Both the position numbers and the translations under genes were made by a program. A DNA stretch of 64,000 bases from Acetatifactor sp. (GTDB taxonomy: Bacteria; Bacillota; Clostridia; Lachnospirales; Lachnospiraceae). Positions 8,010 to 16,774 of the stretch are shown here, one piece after another. The notes under the pieces are model-generated. The model was not told the origin of the DNA, did no database searches, and was given only the letters and a program-made list of their open reading frames with translations. The DNA lies in contig JAEEVF010000011.1 in the NCBI GenBank assembly GCA_016290775.1, forward strand, positions 1-64,000. The letters are read 5' to 3'. Positions within the stretch are counted from its first letter, which is position 1. Every line of letters starts with the position of its first letter.

Positions 8010-8489
8010 ATGGAACAAAAAACACTTTCTAAATGGTTAAAATTCGTGATCATCGGCGTTGGCATCTGCGCCCTCTTTATTTTCCTTTATCTGCTGCCGT
8101 CCTACGGACTTACGGCTAAGGAGATCGCTCCCGAATACGCTTTCGCGTTCTGGCCCTGGCTGATCTTCCTTTGGATCGCGGCAATCCCTTGCTTTGCAGC
8201 TCTCGTTCTCTGCTGGATGATCGCGACGAACATCGCTCGCGACAAGTCCTTTTCACAGGAGAATTCCAATCTTCTTCGCTGGATCGCAAGGCTTGGCGCA
8301 GGGGATTCCGCATTCTTTTTTGTCGGAAACATCGTACTTTTGCTTTGCGGCATGAGCCATCCCGGCATCGTTTTGATCGCAATGGTAGTGGTTTTTGCAG
8401 GCATCACGATCACGGTTGCAGCCGCATGTCTTTCACACTTAGTAAAAAAGGCCGCATCGCTCCAAGAGCAAAGCGACCTGACGATTTAA
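8010..8489 (+). CDS. DUF2975 membrane protein
   Basis: 159 aa with four membrane segments (about 13-32, 47-70, 100-118, 124-145). The layout and the following small XRE regulator match DUF2975 proteins such as Bacillus YoaS, which occur with a YozG-like helix-turn-helix protein. ATG 8010 has AAAGGAG upstream; the open frame extends 12 codons farther but without a binding site. It is the first gene of a three-gene plus-strand operon; the XRE gene begins 24 bp after the stop. The role is probably membrane sensing or control of the regulator, which is inference. Confidence 0.8.
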   Translation: MEQKTLSKWLKFVIIGVGICALFIFLYLLPSYGLTAKEIAPEYAFAFWPWLIFLWIAAIPCFAALVLCWMIATNIARDKSFSQENSNLLRWIARLGAGDSAFFFVGNIVLLLCGMSHPGIVLIAMVVVFAGITITVAAACLSHLVKKAASLQEQSDLTI

Positions 8490-8513
8490 CATGCAGGCAG
8501 GAGGTGAAATGCA

Positions 8514-8756
8514 ATGGATGAAGAATTAAGAGAAGAATCGTTGAATGGCACGATCATATTCAACATTGACGTCATGCTTGCAAAAAGGAAAATGAGTGTC
8601 GGCGAGCTTGCAAACCGCGTAGGCATCACGCTGGCCAACATGTCCATCCTAAAGACCGGAAAGGCCAAAGCCATCAAAGTGTCAACGCTCACAAAGCTTT
8701 GCGACGCGCTGGACTGCCAGCCCGGCGACCTTCTGGAGTATCGACCCAAGGCCTGA
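8514..8756 (+). CDS. YozG-like XRE family transcriptional regulator
   Basis: 80 aa, nearly all a Cro/C1-type helix-turn-helix: FNIDVMLAKRKMSVGELANRVGIT, then MSILKTGKAKAIKVSTLTKLCDAL, ending CQPGDLLEY. The closing motif is typical of the YozG group paired with DUF2975 proteins. ATG 8514 has AGGAGGT upstream; another ATG at 8508 is out of frame. It probably regulates its own operon, perhaps at the dyad 7913-7929. The next gene starts 78 bp later. Confidence 0.9.
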   Translation: MDEELREESLNGTIIFNIDVMLAKRKMSVGELANRVGITLANMSILKTGKAKAIKVSTLTKLCDALDCQPGDLLEYRPKA

Positions 8757-8834
8757 CTGAGAAGCACATAAAATAAATGGCGCAACAAGCGCATTTGATG
8801 AGTCTGGAATCTAAGACTTAGAAAGGAATCCATC

Positions 8835-10385
8835 ATGGAAGAACAAATGGTTAGCGGCGGACAGCCACAAAAAAATCCTGCGACCGAAGGCACCACCCTT
8901 GAAGTGATCCAAGGCGCAAAACCCTCCATTCGGGCGACGGAAGCAACCAAGAGTCTGAAGGAAAACTACCTGTTTTTTGGACCTGTAACGGCCCTCTATG
9001 CCATATTCTACGCATTTTGCATGTACAAGAATGCCTCCGGAGTGACCTTCCCTTTTTTCGTCGCAATCACGCTCTGCTATTTTTACTTTACGTTGAAAAA
9101 ACTCGAGATTACCTTGAAAAGCGGCAGCGTGTTCTACGCAGTGAGCGTCATGCTCCTTTCCATCGCGACGTTCTGCACGGATGACGCAAGGATCATCGTG
9201 CTGAACAAAACCGGGATCTTTCTTCTGACGATCAGCTTCCTCATCTCACAGTTTTTTGACGTGAGCAAATGGGGCTTCGGAAAGTATGTCTCCTCCATCG
9301 TCACCTTACTGGCATCGGCTTTGGAAGAGCTCCCGCGCCCCGTTTCCGACATGTCCGGCTTTACAAAAAAGGATCAGTCGCCAAAGACGAGGAACGTTAT
9401 TTTAGTGCTGCTCGGCCTCCTCTTTACGATCCCGATCTTTTTGCTGGTTGGTGCACTCCTTAGCAGCGCGGACGTGTTCTTTCGCCAGATCACGGACAAG
9501 ATTGTTGCATTCGTCAACCTTTCGAATGTCCTTGGCGTCGTGGTCCGCATTGTCCTTTGGTATTTCGGAACTTATATGATCGTGGCAAAGCTCTGCAAAA
9601 AGAGCATTCGCGAGGACGTTACCGACCATCGCCACGGCGAGCCCATTCTTGCGATCACCGTGACCAGCATGTTGTCTCTGATGTACCTGGTGTTCAGCGG
9701 GATCCAGATCTTCGGCCTGTTCCTCGGACAGCTCCGGCTTCCCGATGGCTACACCTATGCAGCATATGCAAGAGAAGGCTTTTTCCAGCTTCTTGCAGTG
9801 TCGATCCTAAACCTCATCATCGTGCTGATCTGCATGGCCTTCTTCAAGGAAAGCAAGATCCTGAAGGCAGTCCTGACTGTGATGTCACTTTGCACTTTCA
9901 TTATGATCGCCTCCAGTGCAATGCGTATGATCCTTTATGTTTCCACATATGACCTGACCTTCCTTCGGATCATCGTGCTTTGGGCGCTTGCAGTGTTATT
10001 CCTTTTGTTCATCGGCGTGGTCGCTTCCATTTTCCGTATGGACTTCCCGCTCTTTCGCTATGGAGTTGCCGTTGTGACCGTGTTCTACATAGCGCTGGCG
10101 TTCTCCCATCCGGATTATATCTGTGCAAAGTACAATCTGGAATACTCCGCGAAACAGCCCGTGGACATTGCTTACCTGAACACCCTGTCCGCAGATGCGG
10201 CGCCCGTTCTCCTTCCTTACTTGGAACAAGAGGGCATTGATACCTCTACAATCTCGAACAGATCCTGGCCTGAAGACAGATCCTGGAGGCGTTTCCTGTC
10301 ACACATGAGTGACGTTTACGAGGAAAATCAAAGCATTCGACACTTTAACCTCTCAAGATACTGGGCACTTCGAAACATCAAATAA
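8835..10385 (+). CDS. DUF4153/DUF4173 polytopic membrane protein
   Basis: 516 aa. A soluble N-terminal stretch of about 40 residues is followed by around 11 membrane segments and a soluble C-terminal tail of about 90 residues. The segment YAREGFFQLLAVSILNLIIV and the GQLRLPDGYTYA loop before it are typical of DUF4173. The family is of unknown function and often sits beside DUF2975/XRE pairs, as here. AAAGGAA precedes ATG 8835. It ends 11 bp before a strong hairpin. Confidence 0.85.
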   Translation: MEEQMVSGGQPQKNPATEGTTLEVIQGAKPSIRATEATKSLKENYLFFGPVTALYAIFYAFCMYKNASGVTFPFFVAITLCYFYFTLKKLEITLKSGSVFYAVSVMLLSIATFCTDDARIIVLNKTGIFLLTISFLISQFFDVSKWGFGKYVSSIVTLLASALEELPRPVSDMSGFTKKDQSPKTRNVILVLLGLLFTIPIFLLVGALLSSADVFFRQITDKIVAFVNLSNVLGVVVRIVLWYFGTYMIVAKLCKKSIREDVTDHRHGEPILAITVTSMLSLMYLVFSGIQIFGLFLGQLRLPDGYTYAAYAREGFFQLLAVSILNLIIVLICMAFFKESKILKAVLTVMSLCTFIMIASSAMRMILYVSTYDLTFLRIIVLWALAVLFLLFIGVVASIFRMDFPLFRYGVAVVTVFYIALAFSHPDYICAKYNLEYSAKQPVDIAYLNTLSADAAPVLLPYLEQEGIDTSTISNRSWPEDRSWRRFLSHMSDVYEENQSIRHFNLSRYWALRNIK

Positions 10386-10395
10386 GATTCCAAAA

Positions 10396-10428
10396 AAGCC
10401 CTCGGCAGCAACTTGCTACCGAGGGCTT
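10396..10428. terminator. Bidirectional Rho-independent terminator
   Basis: AAGCCCTCGG (10396-10405) pairs perfectly with CCGAGGGCTT (10419-10428). An A-run precedes it (10392-10397), giving a U-tract on minus-strand transcripts. It separates the convergent DUF4173 and DUF3048 genes. Confidence 0.85.
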
Positions 10429-10446
10429 TCATGTTTGAATTTTTAT

Positions 10447-11697
10447 TTACTTAATGGTTACCTTGCTCCAGCTGTCGGAGGGAACGAGGCTGATGTAGAT
10501 CTTACCTGCGTTCATCACAAGCTCTTCGCCGCTCTTTGCGTCATAATAATGCGCGGGATCATCATCCTTGTTGGACTTCGTCCACTTGATCGGGATCGCA
10601 TTGCCGTTGGTCAGATAGAAGCCGTCACCCTTGGTCTTGTTGCCAGAGTAGTAATTGTAGTAGTTGTAGATCATGTAGCCATGCTCATCCAACTGAGAGA
10701 AGGAACAGGAAAGAAGCAGCACGTTCTTGAACGTTGTCACGTTGTCGTCATCCGCTGCATCCGTATGAGCATTGCCGTACTGATACAGGTCGTAGGTCTT
10801 GGTTTCCTTGTTGTACTTCAGTCCCGGACTGTTGTGAGGGAAAGGAAGACTTACTTCCGTCGCCGTCTTAACACCCTTTACGTCGGAGAGATCGGTCTCC
10901 TCATCCTCAAGGAAGTTAAAGCCGGTTCCCTTGTAGGAGGAAGAATACTCCTTGCTAAAGCTTGCCTTTTCCAATGCACTCTTCAGACCCGTGTAGGACT
11001 TTCCGGTGTCGGGATTCTTGTAATTTTCGTAGGTTACGAACTCCGTGAACTCAGATGCATAAGTTCTGCCTGCGTAAGACGTTGCCCAGGAGGGACGCTC
11101 GCTGGAAGGTCTTGTGAACCTTCCGAAAATGCCACTGAAGTGGTTGCAGTATTTCTTCGCCACGTAATCGTTGATGTAGAAGGGGCCGCCGTCATGACAG
11201 AAGATCGCTTCGTAAGGGAAGCCCACCAGGAAGTTCGTGGGACGGATCGAACGAACGCCGCCAAAGCGCTCGATCTGTGCGTAGTCCTTCACGATACACA
11301 TGAAACGCGTGATCCTTCCGTTTGCGGTGGAGTTCATGATCTCGTAAACAACGTCCGCCTGATTGATGCCGTAATGGGGATAGGTCAGGATCTCGTTGTC
11401 CACCATAATGGCAACGGGGCGCTGGTCCTTCAGTTCCTTGTCGATCCATTCGCCGGTCAGCTCACTCCGGTACTGATTCTTACGATCAGGTGCGGGGGTT
11501 GCCTTTACTTCCTCCGTCTTTGACTCCTCAGAACTTGAGGTCTCTGGAGGCGGCGCCAGCGTGGGTTCCACGATCGTAATGGGCTCTCCGGTCAGGATGT
11601 TGTCCGGATCTGACGGCTTATTGTCTGCATCCGTGCAGGCCGTGAGCACGATGGCAAGCAGCATGCCCGTCAAGACAAGTTTCCATTTTTTTTGCAT
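10447..11697 (-). CDS. DUF3048 (YerB-like) lipoprotein
   Basis: 416 aa. Lipobox LTAC (Cys21) follows a short hydrophobic segment. A Pro/Glu/Ser-rich linker (about 35-75) leads to the DUF3048 domain: PVAIMVDNEILTYPHYGINQADVVYEI, then RFMCIVKDYAQIERFGGVRSIRP, then AIFCHDGGPFY. The C-terminal part (VNVTTFKNVLLLSC-like strands, GDGFYLTNGNAIPIKW) is the second DUF3048 half. It is expected on the outer face of the membrane; YerB function is not established. ATG 11697 has TGAGGACC upstream. The 105-aa gene ends 34 bp before it, so they may share a transcript. Confidence 0.88.
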   Translation of the reverse strand: MQKKWKLVLTGMLLAIVLTACTDADNKPSDPDNILTGEPITIVEPTLAPPPETSSSEESKTEEVKATPAPDRKNQYRSELTGEWIDKELKDQRPVAIMVDNEILTYPHYGINQADVVYEIMNSTANGRITRFMCIVKDYAQIERFGGVRSIRPTNFLVGFPYEAIFCHDGGPFYINDYVAKKYCNHFSGIFGRFTRPSSERPSWATSYAGRTYASEFTEFVTYENYKNPDTGKSYTGLKSALEKASFSKEYSSSYKGTGFNFLEDEETDLSDVKGVKTATEVSLPFPHNSPGLKYNKETKTYDLYQYGNAHTDAADDDNVTTFKNVLLLSCSFSQLDEHGYMIYNYYNYYSGNKTKGDGFYLTNGNAIPIKWTKSNKDDDPAHYYDAKSGEELVMNAGKIYISLVPSDSWSKVTIK

Positions 11698-11731
11698 GGG
11701 TTAGGTCCTCACTTTAATGATTTATTTGATT

Positions 11732-12049
11732 TTATTTCGCCAGCTGTTTCATATACAGCTTGATCTGCTGATCGCTCAGGGATAACAAAGAGCCATCCAC
11801 CTCAAGGCCCGCTACGAACATATTGCCGTAGATCGAAACACTCTTAAAAAGCCCGCCAATGTTTCGATTGTGCTCCATTCCCGTGTTACCGTTCGCATAA
11901 TTCTCATTCACGAGCACGCCAACGTTTCTGTCCTTAAAAGGCCGCAGTAACAGCCTGTTGTCTCCCATGATCGTTCCAAGGAACTGGGTATCTACCTCTG
12001 CTTCCATCGGAGGCTTTCCCGGTTCACAGATAATACCACGTACAATCAT
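11732..12049 (-). CDS. Hypothetical 105-aa protein
   Basis: Starts at ATG 12049 behind a perfect AGGAGGTATT site. The opening MIVRGIICEPGKPPMEAEVD and the size recall DUF3846-like proteins, but this is a weak match. A conserved-looking core reads GVLVNENYANGNTGMEHNRNIGG; no membrane segment is present. It has its own promoter (12100-12128) and is followed by the YerB-like lipoprotein gene. Confidence 0.65.
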   Translation of the reverse strand: MIVRGIICEPGKPPMEAEVDTQFLGTIMGDNRLLLRPFKDRNVGVLVNENYANGNTGMEHNRNIGGLFKSVSIYGNMFVAGLEVDGSLLSLSDQQIKLYMKQLAK

Positions 12050-12099
12050 TGAATACCTCCTAAAAACAAACTGGTTGTAAGTTACGTTTTTGTTCTTAG

Positions 12100-12128
12100 A
12101 TTATATAACGTTTACGCTTTTTGTTCAA
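12100..12128 (-). promoter_or_regulatory. Sigma-A type promoter
   Basis: On the minus strand TTGAAC (12128-12123), a 17-bp spacer and TATAAT (12105-12100) precede the 105-aa gene by about 50 bp. Confidence 0.7.
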
Positions 12129-12172
12129 GCGCAAGCGGCAAGATTTTGAAATTTCGGATGCGCTTTCAAAGC

Positions 12173-14518
12173 CTACGGAATGACGGGCGTCCAATAGGTC
12201 TGCTGGTAGATGTCCGTGATGCGGAATGCCGCATTCGTTTTCTCGTTTTCGATCCGAAGATTCCCTATCACGGCGTTGCCGTCGTAGATCATGGTTTTCC
12301 CAAGATGGTAGCTGTCCAGATAGGTGCCGTCGTAGGAATAATAATCGCAAAGGAAATCAAAACGGTCTCCCGCCTGAATCTCCGTCAGACTCTTGGCCTC
12401 TACGTCGGTCTCACCGCTCTGGTAAACATCCCTTGCACCTGCGATATAGCCATACGGCCTTGCGTCGTCAAACACTAAGATCAGCTCGGAGCGGACACCA
12501 TTGATCTCCACCGGCACGTAGCCCGTGATGGAATAATGGTTGCCCTCTTCCATCGTATCCAAGTGATAATATGCCACGATCTGACCATTGATGGAAAGCC
12601 AGGTGTCATCAAATTCACCGATCAGGTTCTTCTTGGAGTCAAACTCAAAAACATTGTCCAGGCCAAGGTCGATAAAGCCTTCGCCGTCATCCACGAACAC
12701 GTTCAGGTCGAGATCCTGCACCAGTTTCCACTGCTCCTCGGAGAGAATCAGCTTGTACTTGCCGTCCGAATCCTTCGTCCACTTGAGCTTCGAAGCGTCA
12801 AGGGAGTGGCTCTCCACATAGCTTTCGGTCTGTGCGTTTTGCGTCCAACCGCTGGGTGCGATGCTGGTCGTCAGACTGCTCAGGCCATTTCCGGAGATCA
12901 TGCCGCCAAGAAGGGATGCCAAAGGTGAACCAACTGCAGCACCGTCAACGCTGGTGCTCACGGCGTGTGCCTGACCGCTGTAGCTTAAGTTTGCAAACTC
13001 CTTGATCGCCTTTGTGTACTCGGAGTCCATGCCGATCTGTTCATATTCCTTCACCGCGGAATCCACCTTGCCCGACTTCTTGTACGGGAAGTAGATGGAA
13101 ATGCCGTTGGCGTTGGTCATGTTAGAGGAGAAACGGTTGTACTTCACCGCACTCATTACGGCATTCTTCAGCTCATTGGCTTCTTTGCCGGAAACGTTCT
13201 GCGCAAGGTGCACCAGGTCCACCTGATCGATCTTAGAGGACTGTGCAAACTCTCTCGTGTTATGTCTTGCCTCGGAAAGCGACTGATAATCGTTGTTGCG
13301 GATCATGTCGCCAAGAGAGGAGGAAAAGGCTGACATCTTGTCTGGAACGGTGTGGGTAAACTCCGCAAGATCCACTACGGAAAGGGTGGTCTTTTGGCCG
13401 TTACACCTTCTGTCGCAGACCTCGACGAAATCGTCCACGATCTTCTTTCCGATTTCGATCGTCGGCATGGAAGTGTTGCTTCCAAGGGCCGTCAGCCAGT
13501 TCACGTAATACCAGCCGACGCCAGGTTCCGTCTCCTCGGAGGCGATCATATAGTCCGCGTAATCCGCGATCGTCACTGCGGTTTCATAGGTTGCCATCAG
13601 GCATGCGTCGAAGCCGATGAAGTCGTACTTGATGCCTGCCGTTTTCAGCGCGTCGTCGATCTCCGAAAGGCTCATGGAGCCGCTGGACGCGTTCTTTTCA
13701 TCATAGCCGTAGCCCGTCAGCGATCCGCCGCCGTGATCCCAGAAGATCAACATGTTGCGGTTCGCGGGGAAGTTCTTGCTACAGTACTGGATGAACTTGG
13801 TCAGCGTTGACGGCTTGGTCATGGAATCGCTCCCCATGTCCTTTTCCAGGCAGACAAGCTTTCCGTTCTTGATCTGATAGATCTGGTTCTTGTCGCTGCT
13901 GACAACGTTGTTCTTCCATTTTTTGCAGCCGCCGGTATATACGATCAAGTTGACGTTGTCGCCAAAGCTTGCCTTCATCATTTCCTGAAGGTCTGAGGTC
14001 GCCATGCCGTGCTTGGACTCAAGGTCCGTGCCGCACATATATGCCATGATCGTGACCTTGTCCTGGCCGTTGCCGAGGATCTGCGTGTATTTGTCGCGAG
14101 AGCCTGCTGCCACCTTGGTGTCGAGGGTCGCGGACGAAAGCTGCAAATTGCCCATGCCCTGCGAGCCGACTGCAAATTCATCCGCAACATTGCCGGCGCC
14201 GCCCGTCAGATCGATCATGGATCCTGCCACGTTGGTCAGATTTCCAAGGATGCCCGAACCGGAGCCGCCTCCCGAACCGCCGCCCGACATGGTGCGGGAC
14301 AACAGGTAGATCACGACTATGACGACGATGATCCCGGCGAATTTTCCGAGGCCGCCGCCACCGCCAGATCCGTTACCGGAACCGCTGGGACGATATCCGC
14401 TGCCAGACCTTCCGCTCCCGGTCCCGACGGGGCCTGAGCCAAGGCCGCTGCCGCGCTTTTCGACGCTGCCGCTTCCTCCAAGTACGTTTTTATCTCTTGA
14501 TCTCGGTCTGTTATCCAT
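12173..14518 (-). CDS. Membrane-anchored C11 (clostripain-like) cysteine protease
   Basis: 781 aa from ATG 14518 (AAGGAAG upstream). Residues 1-57 are Gly/Ser/Arg-rich and disordered, followed by one membrane helix (about 60-77) and another Gly/Ser stretch, so a type II anchor with the protease outside is likely. The C11 domain begins near 153 (VTIMAYMCGTDLESKHGM). Catalytic His262 lies in FWDHGGGSL and Cys306 in GFDACLMAT. After about residue 510 comes an uncharacterised C-terminal half made of strand-rich segments. The family cleaves after Arg or Lys and usually self-activates. A second C11 protein in the window (51593-56332) shares the same core but is secreted and carries leucine-rich repeats. 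Confidence 0.88.
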   Translation of the reverse strand: MDNRPRSRDKNVLGGSGSVEKRGSGLGSGPVGTGSGRSGSGYRPSGSGNGSGGGGGLGKFAGIIVVIVVIYLLSRTMSGGGSGGGSGSGILGNLTNVAGSMIDLTGGAGNVADEFAVGSQGMGNLQLSSATLDTKVAAGSRDKYTQILGNGQDKVTIMAYMCGTDLESKHGMATSDLQEMMKASFGDNVNLIVYTGGCKKWKNNVVSSDKNQIYQIKNGKLVCLEKDMGSDSMTKPSTLTKFIQYCSKNFPANRNMLIFWDHGGGSLTGYGYDEKNASSGSMSLSEIDDALKTAGIKYDFIGFDACLMATYETAVTIADYADYMIASEETEPGVGWYYVNWLTALGSNTSMPTIEIGKKIVDDFVEVCDRRCNGQKTTLSVVDLAEFTHTVPDKMSAFSSSLGDMIRNNDYQSLSEARHNTREFAQSSKIDQVDLVHLAQNVSGKEANELKNAVMSAVKYNRFSSNMTNANGISIYFPYKKSGKVDSAVKEYEQIGMDSEYTKAIKEFANLSYSGQAHAVSTSVDGAAVGSPLASLLGGMISGNGLSSLTTSIAPSGWTQNAQTESYVESHSLDASKLKWTKDSDGKYKLILSEEQWKLVQDLDLNVFVDDGEGFIDLGLDNVFEFDSKKNLIGEFDDTWLSINGQIVAYYHLDTMEEGNHYSITGYVPVEINGVRSELILVFDDARPYGYIAGARDVYQSGETDVEAKSLTEIQAGDRFDFLCDYYSYDGTYLDSYHLGKTMIYDGNAVIGNLRIENEKTNAAFRITDIYQQTYWTPVIP

Positions 14519-14627
14519 TGCTCTTCCTTCTTTCCGCATTCATCTGCATGATCAGGTTTGTAATAATATCATATCACAAATGAAATGTTTCGGGTACAAA
14601 AAATGTTAGCGGAATGTAAAATTGTTG

Positions 14628-14656
14628 TTGACGTTTTTGAACGCATGTTATATGAT
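14628..14656 (+). promoter_or_regulatory. Promoter of the metG T-box leader
   Basis: TTGACG (14628-14633), a 17-bp spacer and TATGAT (14651-14656) lie just upstream of the leader. Transcription would start near 14663. Confidence 0.75.
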
Positions 14657-14662
14657 TGTCAA

Positions 14663-14951
14663 AACAAAAAAGGCAATGAAGAGAAGAGTAGGCGGTCAGA
14701 TATGCTACAGAGAGTCTGGAAGGGTGAGAACAGACGCAAAAGGGATTGCTGAACATGGTCTCGGAGCTGCGCACCGAAGCCGAAAGGCCAAGGCTGCGAC
14801 GGGTTCACCCGTTATCGTGACAGGCTATCGATGAACACTTTCGTCCGTAGCTGCAAAGGTCGGTATCGCGAGGTATCGATAAATTAGGGTGGTACCACGA
14901 AGCTTAGGCTCTCGTCCCTGAAAAGAAATTTTCAGAGAGGAGGGCTTTTTT
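14663..14951 (+). ncRNA. T-box leader (Met) controlling metG
   Basis: The hallmark T-box sequence AGGGTGGTACCACG is at 14886-14899. Stem I begins near 14680; GAACATGG at 14751-14758 contains ATG (14755-14757), the likely specifier codon read by uncharged tRNA-Met. The terminator hairpin follows (CTGAAAA pairing with TTTTCAG, 14918-14937, then GAGAGGAGGGCTTTTTT). Uncharged tRNA-Met should stabilise the antiterminator and allow read-through into metG. The leader is about 290 nt, normal for the class. Confidence 0.92.
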
Positions 14952-15022
14952 GATGCAAAAAATGAGCTGGTTTGTTGCAACCCGTTGTTAATTTTATTTG
15001 ATGAGAAATGAGGTGTATGAAT

Positions 15023-16726
15023 ATGAGAAAGATTTTGATCGGAGGAGCTTGGCCCTACGCGAATGGGTCATTACACATCGGGCACGTGGCAGGTCTGCTG
15101 CCCGGAGATTTACTTGCAAGGTACCACAGAGCCTTGGGCGATGAGGTGTATTTCGTATCGGGAAGTGACTGTCACGGCACGCCCGTGGCGATCCGCGCAA
15201 AGCAGGAAGGAAAGACGCCCTGCGAGGTGAGTGACCATTATCATGCCGAGTTTACGGAATGCTTTGAAAAGCTTGGATTTTCCTATGACGTCTACACGAA
15301 GACTTCCGCAGAGGAGCACAAAGATTTTATCCGGAGATTCCACAAAAAACTCTACGAAAGTCCTTACGTCTACGAGAAAGAATCACCACAAGCCTTTTGC
15401 GAAGAATGCAATACCTTCCTTGCGGACCGCTTTGTGACGGGGCTTTGTCCGAAGTGCGGCGCGCCCGCAAGGGGTGATCAGTGCGACGCCTGCGGCACGG
15501 TGTTAGAGCCTGAGAATTTGGAAAATCCAGTCTGCGCCGTCTGTGGAAAACCCATTCAGTTCCGAAATTCCAAGCATCTTTACATTGCGATCTCAAAGCT
15601 TGAAAAAGAGCTGAAAACCTTAGTGGATGGCCATCCCGAGTGGCGAAAGAATGCCATCGCCTTTACGAACAAGTACATTGAAGAGGGACTGCGCGACCGC
15701 GCGCTGACAAGAGATCTCGAATGGGGCATCCCCGTTCCAAAGGAAGGCTATGAGGGCAAAACCATCTACATCTGGGCCGAAAACGTGCTGGGCTATCTCT
15801 CCGCCAGCGAGGTTGCGGCAAGGAAGGCGCAAGGCGAAACTTCGCCGACAGGTGCCGCGGAGACGATTTCCGACATTTTGCAGGATGCCGGCACGCCCGA
15901 GCGCTACAAGACGCTTTGGGATGCTCAAAGCCCCGACTGCATCCACTACTATGTGCATGGCAAGGATAACATCCCCTTCCACACCATCATTTTGCCTGCG
16001 CTCCTAATTGCAAACGGCGACGGCTGGCGCTTGCCCGACCGCATCATATCAAGTGAATATTGCACGCTCGAGGGACGCAAGATCTCGACGAGCCGCAATT
16101 ACGCCATCTGGATCCGGGAGCTCTTGGACCGCTTTGACGCTGACTCCATTCGCTATTACTTCCTGTCGAACGGCCCCGAAAAAAGAGACGCGGACTTTTC
16201 CTGGGAGAATTACGTGAACAGCCACAACGGCGAACTCCTTGGGCAATACGGCAACCTTGTCAACCGCACGCTCGCCTTTATCACGAAGTATTTTGACGGC
16301 GTCGTTCCCAAGGGCACACTCTCTTCTTCCATCGCCGAACGCATTTCGGATTTATATGCCACAGCCGCCGCGCAGATTGAAAACGGCGACTTCCGTGACT
16401 GCCTTGGCGGGATCTTTGACCTTGTACGCTTCGCGAACAAATTCTTTGACACGGAGCAGCCTTGGATCACAAGAACTTCTGATCCCGCAAAGTGCGAGGA
16501 CACGATCTTTCAGTGTGTTCAGATCATCGCAAACCTCGCCACGCTCCTCGCGCCCTTCCTGCCGTTCTCATCGGAAAAGGTGAGCCGCTGGCTGGGAGCC
16601 GACCTGAGCTGGCACCCGCAAAGCGTTCCGGCGGGCCTCTCCTTGCCCGAGACGGAAATCCTGTTCCAGCGCATCGACAAGAAAGTGATCGACGAGGAAA
16701 AGGCCAAGCTGCAAAGCATTCTGTAG
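15023..16726 (+). CDS. metG: Methionyl-tRNA synthetase
   Basis: 567 aa; charges tRNA-Met with methionine in the cytosol. The class I HIGH-type motif is in GSLHIGHVAG and the second signature is GRKISTSRN instead of KMSKS. Between them a connective insert carries four Cys pairs (CEECN, CPKC, CDAC, CAVC), enough for two zinc ions. An anticodon-binding helical domain follows (about 390-567). There is no C-terminal tRNA-binding (Trbp111-like) domain, so the protein is shorter than the common bacterial form. ATG 15023 is favoured because GAGGTG sits 7 nt upstream; ATGs at 15008 and 15017 overlap or crowd that site. It is controlled by the T-box at 14663-14951. Confidence 0.95.
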   Translation: MRKILIGGAWPYANGSLHIGHVAGLLPGDLLARYHRALGDEVYFVSGSDCHGTPVAIRAKQEGKTPCEVSDHYHAEFTECFEKLGFSYDVYTKTSAEEHKDFIRRFHKKLYESPYVYEKESPQAFCEECNTFLADRFVTGLCPKCGAPARGDQCDACGTVLEPENLENPVCAVCGKPIQFRNSKHLYIAISKLEKELKTLVDGHPEWRKNAIAFTNKYIEEGLRDRALTRDLEWGIPVPKEGYEGKTIYIWAENVLGYLSASEVAARKAQGETSPTGAAETISDILQDAGTPERYKTLWDAQSPDCIHYYVHGKDNIPFHTIILPALLIANGDGWRLPDRIISSEYCTLEGRKISTSRNYAIWIRELLDRFDADSIRYYFLSNGPEKRDADFSWENYVNSHNGELLGQYGNLVNRTLAFITKYFDGVVPKGTLSSSIAERISDLYATAAAQIENGDFRDCLGGIFDLVRFANKFFDTEQPWITRTSDPAKCEDTIFQCVQIIANLATLLAPFLPFSSEKVSRWLGADLSWHPQSVPAGLSLPETEILFQRIDKKVIDEEKAKLQSIL

Positions 16727-16750
16727 GATTCTGATTTTCTTACAATAAAA

Positions 16751-16774
16751 AAGGAACTGATTTCTCAGTTCCTT
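16751..16774 (-). terminator. Terminator of the serpin gene
   Basis: AAGGAACTGA (16751-16760) pairs perfectly with TCAGTTCCTT (16765-16774), followed on the minus strand by TTTTTTATTG. The stem overlaps the last 2 bp of the serpin stop codon. It may also stop metG transcripts from the other side, with a weaker U-tract. Confidence 0.8.

Noticed and set aside
12226..12928. Plus-strand frames across the C11 protease gene
   Set aside because: Antisense shadows of an intact gene without start sites or recognisable domains.
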